Positions 38,064-46,931 of a DNA stretch of 64,000 nt are shown in pieces (position 1 is the first letter of the stretch; every line of letters starts with the position of its first letter). The stretch is taken from positions 31,760 to 95,759 of the forward strand of contig NZ_FOSR01000012.1 in assembly GCF_900114325.1 (NCBI RefSeq), given 5' to 3'. The notes beneath the pieces were generated by a model. That model worked only from the letters and a program-made list of their open reading frames with translations. It did no database searches and was not told where the DNA came from. The stretch is from Rhodanobacter glycinis. GTDB taxonomy: Bacteria; Pseudomonadota; Gammaproteobacteria; Xanthomonadales; Rhodanobacteraceae. The position numbers and the translations under genes are program-made.

Positions 38064-41000
38064 CAGATCCTGCAGCCCGCTGATTCGGGTGTCATTGCAT
38101 CATAGTGTTTCCTGAAAGCTTTCCCGCGCGTATCGGTGCGGGCAATGTCGAAACCTGCCTGCCTATTGCCCTCTGCATTGGGGCCGAATGCCTTTCCGCG
38201 TGCGGATGTCTGCATCGTCTTGTGTTGCTCTATGTAGAACTGTTCCTTGCCTCTGGCTTCCGCATAGGTTTCTGCGGAGTCCAGCTCAATGCTTTCCAGC
38301 GCGCCATGAAGTCGCCCACTTGTTGCATGCTCGTTCATGCGATCCCAGAACCTGGCGTTTTCCGTCAAGCCAACATACTTCACGGTCCCCGTCTTCCGGT
38401 CGACGAGTGCGTAGATTGTGTAGCCGCTGCCATCAGGTCCCTTGTAGCCAAGATCTATCAGACCGAGGGGGTCTGCATACATCAAGGGATTGGCTGGATA
38501 GCTATACAGGTTCGTGCCTGCCAGCAGTCCCAGCGGATCTCTCGTCACGTATTGGCCAGAGCCTGGGTCGAAGTAGCGAAAGCGGTTGTAGAGAAGGCCG
38601 CATTCGTCGTCATGGTATTGGTTGAGAAAGCCGATCTGGCTTTTCAGGTTCTCGATGCGCGCGTCGTTTGGCTCGCCCCAGAGTCGTTGGCTTCCCGCCC
38701 ATGCGACCTGCCCCTGCGCGTCGGTGATTCGCTGGGGGCATCCGTTTGGATCGTTGTGGAAGTAGTAGACGGACGTCCGCGATGGCTGAAGCACTGCCGA
38801 GGGAGGCTCTTCATTTGGCGCGAGCGTGAGGGCTCGCTGCGACTGCATGGTCGCGTTCCCCTCTCGCTGTGAAATGCCGAGTCCCGACACGGGGTATACG
38901 AGGGCATGGTGGCCGGGGTCGCGGCTGGCGAGAGGGGCTTTCGCCCGGCTTGCACGCGTTGCAAGTGATGCGGTGCTGCCTAGCAAGCCCAGTGTATGCG
39001 CGCTTTCCACCTGTGCCATGGGGCCCCGGCCGGAATCGAGCCGTGCAGGGCGTACAGGGTTATTCGTCGATTCACTCTCGACCAAGGTTGCCGGATGGGG
39101 CGGTGGTGAGGAGGGCGTCTCCTGCCTGTCTGGTGCTTCGTGCTCGATCAGGGCTAGTGGTTCGAAAGTCCCGGGTCTGTAAACGTACTCGCGGATTGCG
39201 GGGAACAGGCGTCTGAAGGTATCGAGCCGCTTTCGTGACGCGATGAAATCGATGACGCCGTCTTGGGTTGCCGGTCCACCGAGAGCAGATTCAATTGCAT
39301 TCCCCTGACGGACCTCGCCCAGCAGCGCATCGCCATCCCAGAAAAACCACGTCGTATGCGTCGGGTTGCGCTTGAACACGCGTCGTCCCAGCGGGTCGTA
39401 GCCGTAGGTGGTGCGCAATTCTTCGCGGTCGCCGCCTTCCCAGTGGCTTTCGGCCAGGCGCTGGTTGGCGTCCCAGGCCAGGTGCAGGGTGGGATGGCCG
39501 GGTTCCTGGTGGTGCTGGCGGCGGATCAGGTTGCCGGCGCGGTCGAATACGTAGTGGCGGCCGTCGTAGTCGCCTTCGCGGGTCCAGGCATCGGCAAGCG
39601 GGGCACCGCCCACGGCCTGTTTCATGCGCACTTCCAGCACACGGGTCTTGAGCCGGTCACCTGCGGGATCGTTGAGCCAACGGGTGAGCTTGCCGGCGGG
39701 ATCGGTGTGCTCCAGCACGCGACCCATCGGGTCGTAGGTGTAGCGATCGGTGCCGTGGACGCTGTCGGTGCGTTCGGTGAGGTTGCCTGTCTGGTCGTAG
39801 GCGTAGCGGGTGTCGAACAGCGGCGTGTGGTCGTTCGTCACCGCCTGCGCGGTGAGCAGGCCGTCGGCGTTGTAGTCCAGCGTGCGGCGCAGGGTGGGCG
39901 TGAGTTGTTCGGCGACGACCAGCCCCGACGCGTTGCGTTCGATGGTGATGGGCGCGGCATCGTTGATGGTGATGCACTCGGGGCGGCCCAGTACATCGAA
40001 GCCGATGCGCACGGTGTTGCCGGCCGAGGTATGGCGCTCGATGCGATTGCCCAGCGCATCGTAGATGTTGTCCACGGTGAAGCCGTTCTGGACTTCCTGC
40101 AATAGCCGGCCTTCGGCATCGAAATTGCGGGTGACGTGGGCGACGGTATTGCGCAGTTCCACCAGCTGTCCCGCCGCGTTGTAGCGGAAGGTCTCGTGGA
40201 TCTGGCGATTGGCATCCCGCGGATTGGGCAGGGTTTTCCGGGTGATGCGTCCCAGCGCGTCAGTGTCGAAGCCCAGGGCCCGGCCCAATGGATCGGTGCT
40301 GCGGCACAGGCGGCCGGCGGCATCGTAGTCGTAGCGGCGGCCCTGGCCCCAGTAGTCGATTTCTTCGACGATGCGACCGAGCGGGTCGCGTTTCAGCTCG
40401 TAGCGTTCGCCGCGCTGGTTGATCACGGCGACCAGCTGTTCCTCGGTGTCGTATTCGTAGCGGACGCGGTGACCATCCGGTTGCTTGCGGCAGGCGAGCT
40501 GGCCGATGCCGGTGTAGGTCAGTTCGGTGACATGGCCGGCCTCGTCGCGGTGACGCACGAGCTGGCCCTCGGCGTCGTATTCGCAGTGCACGCGGGCGCC
40601 GGTGGGCGAGATGATTTCGAGCAGGCGGCCCTTGGCGTCGTAGCGGTAGCGGCTGCTGCGGCCGGTGGCATCGGTGCGGCTGAGCAGGCGGCCCAGGGTA
40701 TCGTGCTCGAAGCGATTGGCCTGTCCCATCGGATCGATGAGTTCGAGCAATGAGCCATGGCGGTCGAAGGCCAGTCGGGTGGCGGCGCCGAGTGCGTTGA
40801 TGTGCCCGGTCAGCTGGCCATGCGCATCGTAGGTGTAGCGGGTGGTGGCACCCAGCGGGGTGCGTTGTTCATGCAGCAGGCCGTGTTCGTTCCACTGCTG
40901 TTGCCAGCTCGCTCCGGCAGCATCGGTCATGGCGACGGGGTGGTCGTTCTCGTCGTAAGCCGTTTCGATGACACTGCCGTCGGCTCGGGTGAGTTTGAGC

Positions 41001-42634
41001 AGGTTGCCGCGTTCGTCGTATTCGAATTCGGTGCGCAACCCCATCGGGTCGACGACGGCGGTGGTGCGGCCGACGTCGTCGTATTCGAACACGGTGACGC
41101 CATCGAGCGGGTCGATCTCGCACAACGGCAGGCCGTTCTCGTCGAACTTCACCAGCGACACATGGCCGAGCGAATCGGTGACTTGGGTTTCCTGCAACGC
41201 TTCGTCGTAGTGGAAGCGGTAGTCGTGCAGGCCGCCGTCGCCCCAGGCATGGATGACTTGCTGGCGGGCGTCGTATTCGTAGTAGAAGCTCAGGCCGGTG
41301 CGGTCGGTGTGGCGCACCAGATGGTGTTTGGCGTATTCGAACCTGCGCGGCGCGCCCAGCGGATCGATCGCCGCGACCAGGTCGCCGGCCTCGTCGTAGT
41401 CATAGCTGACCAGCGGATGGTTGATGCCGGTGGCGGGGTCGTGCAGCAGCAATTGGCGAATATGGTTGCCGTGCACGGTGACGTCGATGAAACGCCCTTG
41501 CAGTCCATCGATGCCGCTTTCTTGGATACGGGTGAGGCGGCCATCGATGCGCTCGAAGCACCAGTGGTTGCCGCACACGTCCTCGATGCGTTCGATCGAC
41601 AGCCGTTGCTGGCCCAGCGCGGCCACGTTGCGTGGTGGTCGCGGGAATGCGTAGACCAGGCCATCCTTGGTTCGTACCCGGTATGCCGCGCCTTCGGCGT
41701 ACAGGCGCGCGCCGTCGACCAGTTCGGTCACGGCGTGTTCGAAGCCGTCCGCGGCAGGCAGTTGCGGGAACACCACATGACGATCCGTGTCGACGAACAC
41801 CGCAATGCCATCGGTGTCGATGTCCAGGTGCAGGTCGGCGGGCGTCTGCCAGCCATGACCACACAGGCCGGGCTGAAGGTCGCGCGAGCGATAGACGCGT
41901 GGCCACGCCAATGACAGCCGGCCCGGGATGACGAAGTCTTCGTGCTCCACCGCCACGCTGCCGTCGCGGATGTCCACCGGCTCGGCGCGCAGCACTTTGC
42001 ACTTGAGGAATCCGCTGGGCATTTCGCCGAATTTGCTCTTGCGCCAGGCCTTGAATTTCTCCATGGCGCTTTCGAAGCGTTTCAGCTTCTTCAATGCCTT
42101 GAGACCTTTCAGCGCGCCGGCGAAACCGGCCTGGAACAGCAGGCCCATCATGTCGATGGTGGGCGCGCCGCCCACGCTGACGTTGCTGGGAATGGCCAGG
42201 TTCACCGCGGTTGGCAGGGTTAGCGACAGCGAGGGCTTCTTCGGTTTCTTCAGTCGCAATGGCGGGATCATGCCGACCATGTTGCAGTCGAGCACGGGCA
42301 TGCACAGCTTGGAGAACGGCGCGCTGTCGGCAACCACGGTCTGGCTGCCCATGAACAACTGGTCGTCGAACTGCGGACCCTCGGGCGCTTCCTCCGGCGG
42401 AACCCACAAGCCACCGACGGGGATATGCACGTTCAAGCCACCGGTGCCCGCGGTGGCGCGCTTGATGCCGTGGACGTGGACGGTGCCGCCGATGAACGGG
42501 ATGTAGTCGAACGGGTCGAAGACGATGCCGATATGCGGTGTCGGCAGGGGAATCGGAATCGGGCTGGGCGGAATCTCGTACAGGTGGATGTCGAGGCCCA
42601 ACTGCGGATCGAAATGCTTGGCGGCGATGGTCAT
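38063..42634 (-). CDS. Rhs polymorphic toxin with PAAR-like N-terminus and GIY-YIG-like tip
   Basis: 1523 residues. N-terminal about 180 residues form a PAAR-like, Pro-rich VgrG-docking region (PSPIPIPLPTPHIG, NVSVGGAPTIDM). A DUF6531-type part (EDFVIPGRLSLAWPRVYRS) follows, then tens of YD repeats (YDxxGxL...) to about residue 1200, a long disordered linker (about 1215-1330), and the Rhs core end YFHNDPNGCPQRITD, YNRFRYFDPGSGQYVTRDP, and the cleavage motif PLMYADPLGL near 1393. The last 130 residues (DNA 38066-38455) are the toxin: YTIYALVDRKTG, KYVGLT, a RMNEH helix and EARGKEQFYIEQH resemble GIY, YIG, Arg/His and Glu of GIY-YIG nucleases. It is delivered by type VI secretion into rivals. 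Confidence 0.9.
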   Translation of the reverse strand: MTIAAKHFDPQLGLDIHLYEIPPSPIPIPLPTPHIGIVFDPFDYIPFIGGTVHVHGIKRATAGTGGLNVHIPVGGLWVPPEEAPEGPQFDDQLFMGSQTVVADSAPFSKLCMPVLDCNMVGMIPPLRLKKPKKPSLSLTLPTAVNLAIPSNVSVGGAPTIDMMGLLFQAGFAGALKGLKALKKLKRFESAMEKFKAWRKSKFGEMPSGFLKCKVLRAEPVDIRDGSVAVEHEDFVIPGRLSLAWPRVYRSRDLQPGLCGHGWQTPADLHLDIDTDGIAVFVDTDRHVVFPQLPAADGFEHAVTELVDGARLYAEGAAYRVRTKDGLVYAFPRPPRNVAALGQQRLSIERIEDVCGNHWCFERIDGRLTRIQESGIDGLQGRFIDVTVHGNHIRQLLLHDPATGINHPLVSYDYDEAGDLVAAIDPLGAPRRFEYAKHHLVRHTDRTGLSFYYEYDARQQVIHAWGDGGLHDYRFHYDEALQETQVTDSLGHVSLVKFDENGLPLCEIDPLDGVTVFEYDDVGRTTAVVDPMGLRTEFEYDERGNLLKLTRADGSVIETAYDENDHPVAMTDAAGASWQQQWNEHGLLHEQRTPLGATTRYTYDAHGQLTGHINALGAATRLAFDRHGSLLELIDPMGQANRFEHDTLGRLLSRTDATGRSSRYRYDAKGRLLEIISPTGARVHCEYDAEGQLVRHRDEAGHVTELTYTGIGQLACRKQPDGHRVRYEYDTEEQLVAVINQRGERYELKRDPLGRIVEEIDYWGQGRRYDYDAAGRLCRSTDPLGRALGFDTDALGRITRKTLPNPRDANRQIHETFRYNAAGQLVELRNTVAHVTRNFDAEGRLLQEVQNGFTVDNIYDALGNRIERHTSAGNTVRIGFDVLGRPECITINDAAPITIERNASGLVVAEQLTPTLRRTLDYNADGLLTAQAVTNDHTPLFDTRYAYDQTGNLTERTDSVHGTDRYTYDPMGRVLEHTDPAGKLTRWLNDPAGDRLKTRVLEVRMKQAVGGAPLADAWTREGDYDGRHYVFDRAGNLIRRQHHQEPGHPTLHLAWDANQRLAESHWEGGDREELRTTYGYDPLGRRVFKRNPTHTTWFFWDGDALLGEVRQGNAIESALGGPATQDGVIDFIASRKRLDTFRRLFPAIREYVYRPGTFEPLALIEHEAPDRQETPSSPPPHPATLVESESTNNPVRPARLDSGRGPMAQVESAHTLGLLGSTASLATRASRAKAPLASRDPGHHALVYPVSGLGISQREGNATMQSQRALTLAPNEEPPSAVLQPSRTSVYYFHNDPNGCPQRITDAQGQVAWAGSQRLWGEPNDARIENLKSQIGFLNQYHDDECGLLYNRFRYFDPGSGQYVTRDPLGLLAGTNLYSYPANPLMYADPLGLIDLGYKGPDGSGYTIYALVDRKTGTVKYVGLTENARFWDRMNEHATSGRLHGALESIELDSAETYAEARGKEQFYIEQHKTMQTSARGKAFGPNAEGNRQAGFDIARTDTRGKAFRKHYDAMTPESAGCRI

Positions 42635-42652
42635 CGGTGACGTCCTTGTGGG

Positions 42653-42781
42653 TTACAGCGCGCGGCGCAGGGCACGCAGCAGGCTGTGCGCGTCGTGTCC
42701 GCTGGCGCCGAACCAGTACACCAGCGCGATCGCCACGAGCACGCCGCCCGCCAGCACGAGCCAGCGTTGCGAGGTGCTCAT
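42653..42781 (-). CDS. Small single-pass membrane peptide in the T6SS cassette
   Basis: 42 residues: a short polar start MSTSQRW, one hydrophobic helix LVLAGGVLVAIALVYWFG (residues 8-25) and a basic tail SLLRALRRAL. The ATG (42781) overlaps the stop of the preceding TPR-like gene as ATGA, and the stop is about 18 bp before the Rhs start, so the gene is embedded in the operon. The precise overlap and the sensible membrane topology argue for a real gene, too short for most automatic annotation. The function is unknown; it could help Rhs handling at the inner membrane. Confidence 0.55.
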   Translation of the reverse strand: MSTSQRWLVLAGGVLVAIALVYWFGASGHDAHSLLRALRRAL

Positions 42782-44418
42782 GCGTGGTTCTCCAGCAGTG
42801 ACTCGGTGGCGTTGGGTGCATCCGGCGCGGGTGCAAGCGGCGTCTCGGCCAGGTCGTGGCCGTCCGGCAGTGGCAGGAAGCCGGGTGGTTCGCTCCATTC
42901 CGCGGTGGGCTTGTCTTGCGGATGGCGCACGTCGGGCATGCCGTTCCACCCCGGGTGCAACAGTTCGCGGCCTACGGCGACGGTCTTGCGGAAGAACACG
43001 TCGCCGCCGGCAATCAATTGTTCGCGTTCCTTCACCAGTTTGGCGAAGGCGGATTCGCACTGTTCCAGCAACTCGGTGTCGATGCTGTCGAGGGCATCGC
43101 GAGCGGGCGCGTCGCCGAGCTTCGCGGCGCGGTGTTCCGCACGGACATGCGCGTCGGCGACGGCCTTCTGGTAGTCGTCGGCGCGCGTTGCCAGTTGCGT
43201 GGCGCGCCGCGGGTCCTCAAGTTGCAACAGGTTCTGCAGCAGCAACGGGAAGGTGGTCATGGCGCGATCGGGGGCTGCCATCTCGCGCGCTGCGCTTACG
43301 CCCTGCAGATATTGCTGCAAGGCCTGCTCGCGCTGGTGGGCCTGGGCGAGAGCATGCCCGGCCATGCGCCGGCCCTCGATCACGAACAAGGGATTGGGGA
43401 TCGATGCGGCCACTTGCGCGGCTTCGGCATAGGCCTGCGCGGCGTGCTCGGGCTGCTTCGCCGCAAGCAGGGCGCCGGCTTCGCCGAACCAGCCCTGCAT
43501 CAGCAGGTCGTTGGCGGCGGGGTGTTGTTGCGCCAGGGCGACCAGCGCGCATTCGCGGGCGTGGCGATAGCGCAGCACGGCCTCGCCATAATGCTTTTCC
43601 TTCAGATGCGCACCGGCCACGGCCAGGTGCAGTACCACCTGCTGGTCGGGCCAGGATTGCCGTTCGGCAATGGCCATGGCGCGATCGGCGCGATGCGCGG
43701 TCTGCGCGGCGCTGCGCTTGTCGAGCAGGTTCATCACGTCGGTGAGCAGTTGCCGATAGGCGGTGGTACCGGGCGGACCGCCAGCCCCGGCCTGGGCGGC
43801 GGTGGCGCGCGCGATGTCGAACATGTCCAGCGGCGTTTCGATCAGGCGCGTCTGCGCGGGATGCTTGTCGATCAGGCCTTGCCAGGTGGGGCGGGCGATG
43901 CTGTCCACCAGTACCAGCCGCACGCGTTCGGGCACCGGTGCCGCCAGCGCCTGCGTCAGCCATTGCTCCAGCGCGGTCGCCGAGCCGACCTGTTCCGGCC
44001 ACAACACGGCCACGCTGTAGCGCAGGTGTTCGCCATGGTGGCAGGTAAAGGAATCGAGCAGGCCGAGGAAGCCGGGGGCGGTATCCGGATGCGGTTCGAA
44101 CGGACCGTTCCAGTCGACCTTCAGCGCCAGGTTCGTGAGCGTGTCGCGGCTGCGCAGGTAGCCGTCGAGCAGTTCGTCCTTCAGCGCGCGGCTGTAGCGA
44201 TAGCCGGTCTCGAAGCTCGTCGAAAACTGCACGAACAAGTCGGGTGTGCCGGCGGTTTCGGGCTGTTGTTGCGCTTCGATGAAGGCGGACACCAGGCTCA
44301 GCGCATTGCCGGGAACGCGCCATATGGCCAATCGCATGGCCGGGTCGGCGCTGGTGTCCAGCCAGCGTTCGAGCAAGGTATCGATGGCCTTCTCGACCGG
44401 ATTCCGTGTGGCAGTCAT
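42778..44418 (-). CDS. TPR-like accessory protein of the VgrG-Rhs cassette
   Basis: 546 residues, no signal peptide. The first half (to about 210) is an alpha/beta region of unknown family; the second half (about 230-430) is all-helical with repeat-like units such as HYGEAVLRYRHARECALVAL, PEHAAQAYAEAAQVAAS and REQALQQYLQGVSAAREMA, spaced about 40 residues, as in tetratricopeptide repeats. The C-terminus is Pro/Asp-rich. Sitting between vgrG and rhs it is most likely an adaptor or chaperone loading the Rhs effector on the VgrG spike, like DUF4123 or EagR proteins, but it matches neither by eye. Confidence 0.65.
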   Translation of the reverse strand: MTATRNPVEKAIDTLLERWLDTSADPAMRLAIWRVPGNALSLVSAFIEAQQQPETAGTPDLFVQFSTSFETGYRYSRALKDELLDGYLRSRDTLTNLALKVDWNGPFEPHPDTAPGFLGLLDSFTCHHGEHLRYSVAVLWPEQVGSATALEQWLTQALAAPVPERVRLVLVDSIARPTWQGLIDKHPAQTRLIETPLDMFDIARATAAQAGAGGPPGTTAYRQLLTDVMNLLDKRSAAQTAHRADRAMAIAERQSWPDQQVVLHLAVAGAHLKEKHYGEAVLRYRHARECALVALAQQHPAANDLLMQGWFGEAGALLAAKQPEHAAQAYAEAAQVAASIPNPLFVIEGRRMAGHALAQAHQREQALQQYLQGVSAAREMAAPDRAMTTFPLLLQNLLQLEDPRRATQLATRADDYQKAVADAHVRAEHRAAKLGDAPARDALDSIDTELLEQCESAFAKLVKEREQLIAGGDVFFRKTVAVGRELLHPGWNGMPDVRHPQDKPTAEWSEPPGFLPLPDGHDLAETPLAPAPDAPNATESLLENHA

Positions 44419-44434
44419 GGTCGCGTCCCTGCGA

Positions 44435-46696
44435 TCAGTTCAGGCTGATCTTGGCGCCGTTGATGCTGACGCCACCGCCGTCGATCTTGATCGTCGACCC
44501 GGCCGCGCTGATCACGATGGAGCTGCCGACGATCTCGATGCCGGCGCCGCCGACCTGCAGCGTCATCTTGCTGCCGGAGGCCAGCGTCATCGGGCCGCTG
44601 GCTGCCGTGTCGTGCTTGCCGCCGGCGACATGGCTGACGTCGCTGGCCACCATGGTCTTGTGCTGGCCGCCGATCTCCTGTTCGAGATTGCCGCCCACCT
44701 GGTGCGTATCGCTGGCGGCCACCGTGGTGGTGCGGGTGGCATTGTGGTTTTCGGTGGTGGCGCCAAGCACGGTGCGCGTGGAAGTGCCGGTGACGGTTTC
44801 CGCCAGGGTGCCATTGCGCTGGCTGACGTGGTTGCCGTTCAAGGTGCTGGCGTAATCGCCGGTGATGGTTTCGTTGTAGCCGCCGGTGACGGTACGGGTA
44901 TGGCCGGACTGGTAGGTCTCGGCCACCGCGCCGGCCACCGTGGCGGTGAGCGCGCCGGTGATGGCATGGGTGGAACTGCCGGTGATGCTGGCGCTGTGGC
45001 TGCCCTTGACGTTGATGTCCTGGTTGCCGCCGATGGCGATGCGCTGGTTGGCCCCGACGTCGAGGCTGTGGCTGGCGCCGACGCTGGTGGATTTGCTGCT
45101 GCCGACCGAGCTGGCGTGGTCGTTCAGCACCGTGGTCGCCATGTCGCGCTGCGCGTGCATGTTGAGCAGTTCGGCGCCAGCGGCATCGTGCATGGTCAGT
45201 TCGTTGAAGCCTTCGCCCTGCACGGTCTTCGAACGGATGCCGCTGACATGCTTGTCGAACGGTTGCGGGTTGTCCTCGTTGTAGACGCGGCCGGTGATGA
45301 TCGGGCGATCCGGGTCGCCATCGAGGAAATCCACCACCACTTCCTGGCCGATGCGCGGGGCAGAGACGCCGCCCATGCCGGGGCCGGCCCATGGACTGGA
45401 CACGCGCACCCAGCACGAGCTGCGTTCATCGCGCTGGCCCAGGCGATCCCAGTGGAACTGCACCTTGACCCGGCCGTAGCGGTCGGTCCAGATCTCCTCG
45501 CCGGCAGGGCCGACCACCGTGGCCGTCTGCGGTCCGCGCATCAACGGCAGCGGCGTGACGCATGGCGGCCGGTACGAAATCTTGCGGCGCAGGCAGGTGG
45601 CCTCGGTGCGATACACGCAGCCCTCGGCTTCGGAGAAGTCGGGCTTGAAGTTGTTGCGGGCCTCGTGCGTCACCTCGAGCAGGAAAAACTGGCGCGGTTC
45701 CTCGTCGGCTTCCGCATGGTCGTAGTGGCCCTGCAGCACGAAATAATGGCCCGCACGCAGCGCACGGCAGGTACCGCCCGTCTCGAACAGCTTGGTCTGC
45801 CAGCTGAGTTCCTCGCCGCGCAGGCCGGCCAGTGCCTCGCCGCCGCTGCTGTCGCCGAAACGCGCGGCGCCGTCGTAGCGGTAATGTTCCAGCACCGGCA
45901 ACACACCATGCGGCGGTTCGAGCAGGCGATCCACCGAGAGCGCGCTGCGTGGCTGCTTGAAATCGAAGCTCTTGTGCGATTTCAGGCCGACGCCGACGCG
46001 GCGAATGGCCGTCCATTCGTCCAGGCCGTCCTCGTCGCGCACACCCTGGTCGGACTGGAAGTGCACGGCCGGGTGCGGGCCAATGGCCGGGCTGTGGGTG
46101 GAATCGTCGGCCAGCTTCAGCACGTGCGCTTCGGCCGAGTGCTCGAAGTAGTAGTGGATGCCGGCGTCTTCGAGCAGGCGCGAGACGAAGGCGAAGTCCG
46201 ACTCGTTGTATTGCACGCAATACGGCATCTTCGGGTAACACGAGGCGGTGACGTCGGCGCTGTACTCGGCCAGCCCGGGATAGCGGGCGAACACCTCGTC
46301 GATGATGTCCAGCACCGTCATGCCCTGGAAAATGCGGCAGTTGCTGGTGTGGCGCAGGAAGTCGAACCATGGCGCGACTTCGGCGCGGTAGGTGGCCAGG
46401 TCGCCATCGGTACCGGTGCGCGCGAATTCCTTCACGTAGCCGTGAAAGTGGCGATCGCCTTCGGGCGTCTGCAGGGTGAAGCCCATCGGCTGGCCGATGA
46501 CCTGTTTCAGCTCCAGCGTGGCATCGGGCGAGAGCAGGTCGGTGGTAAACGCGAAGGGGCGGGAAACCGCTTCGCTGCCGCGGAAGCGGTGGACCACGAA
46601 GGGTTCAGGATCAAGTGGGGAGGTGACCCGGATCAGGCGGTGATCCTGCTGGAAGCGGGCCATCGTTGGCATGGCTTCGGCGGCATGTCCGTACAC
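44435..46696 (-). CDS. vgrG: Type VI secretion tip protein VgrG
   Basis: 753 residues from GTG 46696, which has a GAGGGAG Shine-Dalgarno about 7 bp upstream; ATG 46672 (MPTMARFQQ) is the alternative. The gp27-like part (about 10-400) has RGSEAVSRPFAFTTDLLS and NESDFAFVSRLLEDAGIHYYFEH; the gp5-like OB part has GPAGEEIWTDRYGRVKVQFHWDR (in two pieces: DRYGRVKVQFHWDR) and CWVRVSSPWAG; then a long beta-helix (about 520-740) with repeated GNxxxxxTG-type units. No extra catalytic domain is fused. It forms the spike carrying the Rhs cargo. No core T6SS genes lie in the window. Confidence 0.96.
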   Translation of the reverse strand: MYGHAAEAMPTMARFQQDHRLIRVTSPLDPEPFVVHRFRGSEAVSRPFAFTTDLLSPDATLELKQVIGQPMGFTLQTPEGDRHFHGYVKEFARTGTDGDLATYRAEVAPWFDFLRHTSNCRIFQGMTVLDIIDEVFARYPGLAEYSADVTASCYPKMPYCVQYNESDFAFVSRLLEDAGIHYYFEHSAEAHVLKLADDSTHSPAIGPHPAVHFQSDQGVRDEDGLDEWTAIRRVGVGLKSHKSFDFKQPRSALSVDRLLEPPHGVLPVLEHYRYDGAARFGDSSGGEALAGLRGEELSWQTKLFETGGTCRALRAGHYFVLQGHYDHAEADEEPRQFFLLEVTHEARNNFKPDFSEAEGCVYRTEATCLRRKISYRPPCVTPLPLMRGPQTATVVGPAGEEIWTDRYGRVKVQFHWDRLGQRDERSSCWVRVSSPWAGPGMGGVSAPRIGQEVVVDFLDGDPDRPIITGRVYNEDNPQPFDKHVSGIRSKTVQGEGFNELTMHDAAGAELLNMHAQRDMATTVLNDHASSVGSSKSTSVGASHSLDVGANQRIAIGGNQDINVKGSHSASITGSSTHAITGALTATVAGAVAETYQSGHTRTVTGGYNETITGDYASTLNGNHVSQRNGTLAETVTGTSTRTVLGATTENHNATRTTTVAASDTHQVGGNLEQEIGGQHKTMVASDVSHVAGGKHDTAASGPMTLASGSKMTLQVGGAGIEIVGSSIVISAAGSTIKIDGGGVSINGAKISLN

Positions 46697-46931
46697 GGTG
46701 TTTCTCCCTCGGGTAGCAGTTTGTCGCGAACCGCCACATCGCCTGGCTGCATCGCCATCGGTGTCACGGTGTCTCGAACATTGCCCCCTGCGACCGAGGG
46801 TAAAACAGCCGGCGAACGACGCAAAGTGCGCGCGGGGTGACGGTTCAGCTTGTACTGGCCGCAATGTGATGGTGTTCGCACAAGCGCAGGGACCGCTGGA
46901 AAATCGTTCCCCCGATCACAGCCCTGGCGAT

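Noticed and set aside
37533..46696. A full type VI secretion gene cluster
   Set aside because: Only VgrG, Rhs and accessory genes are present; no sheath, baseplate, membrane complex or ClpV genes are seen in the window.
44246..46840. An 864-codon plus-strand frame opposite vgrG
   Set aside because: It is an antisense shadow; VgrG is complete on the other strand.
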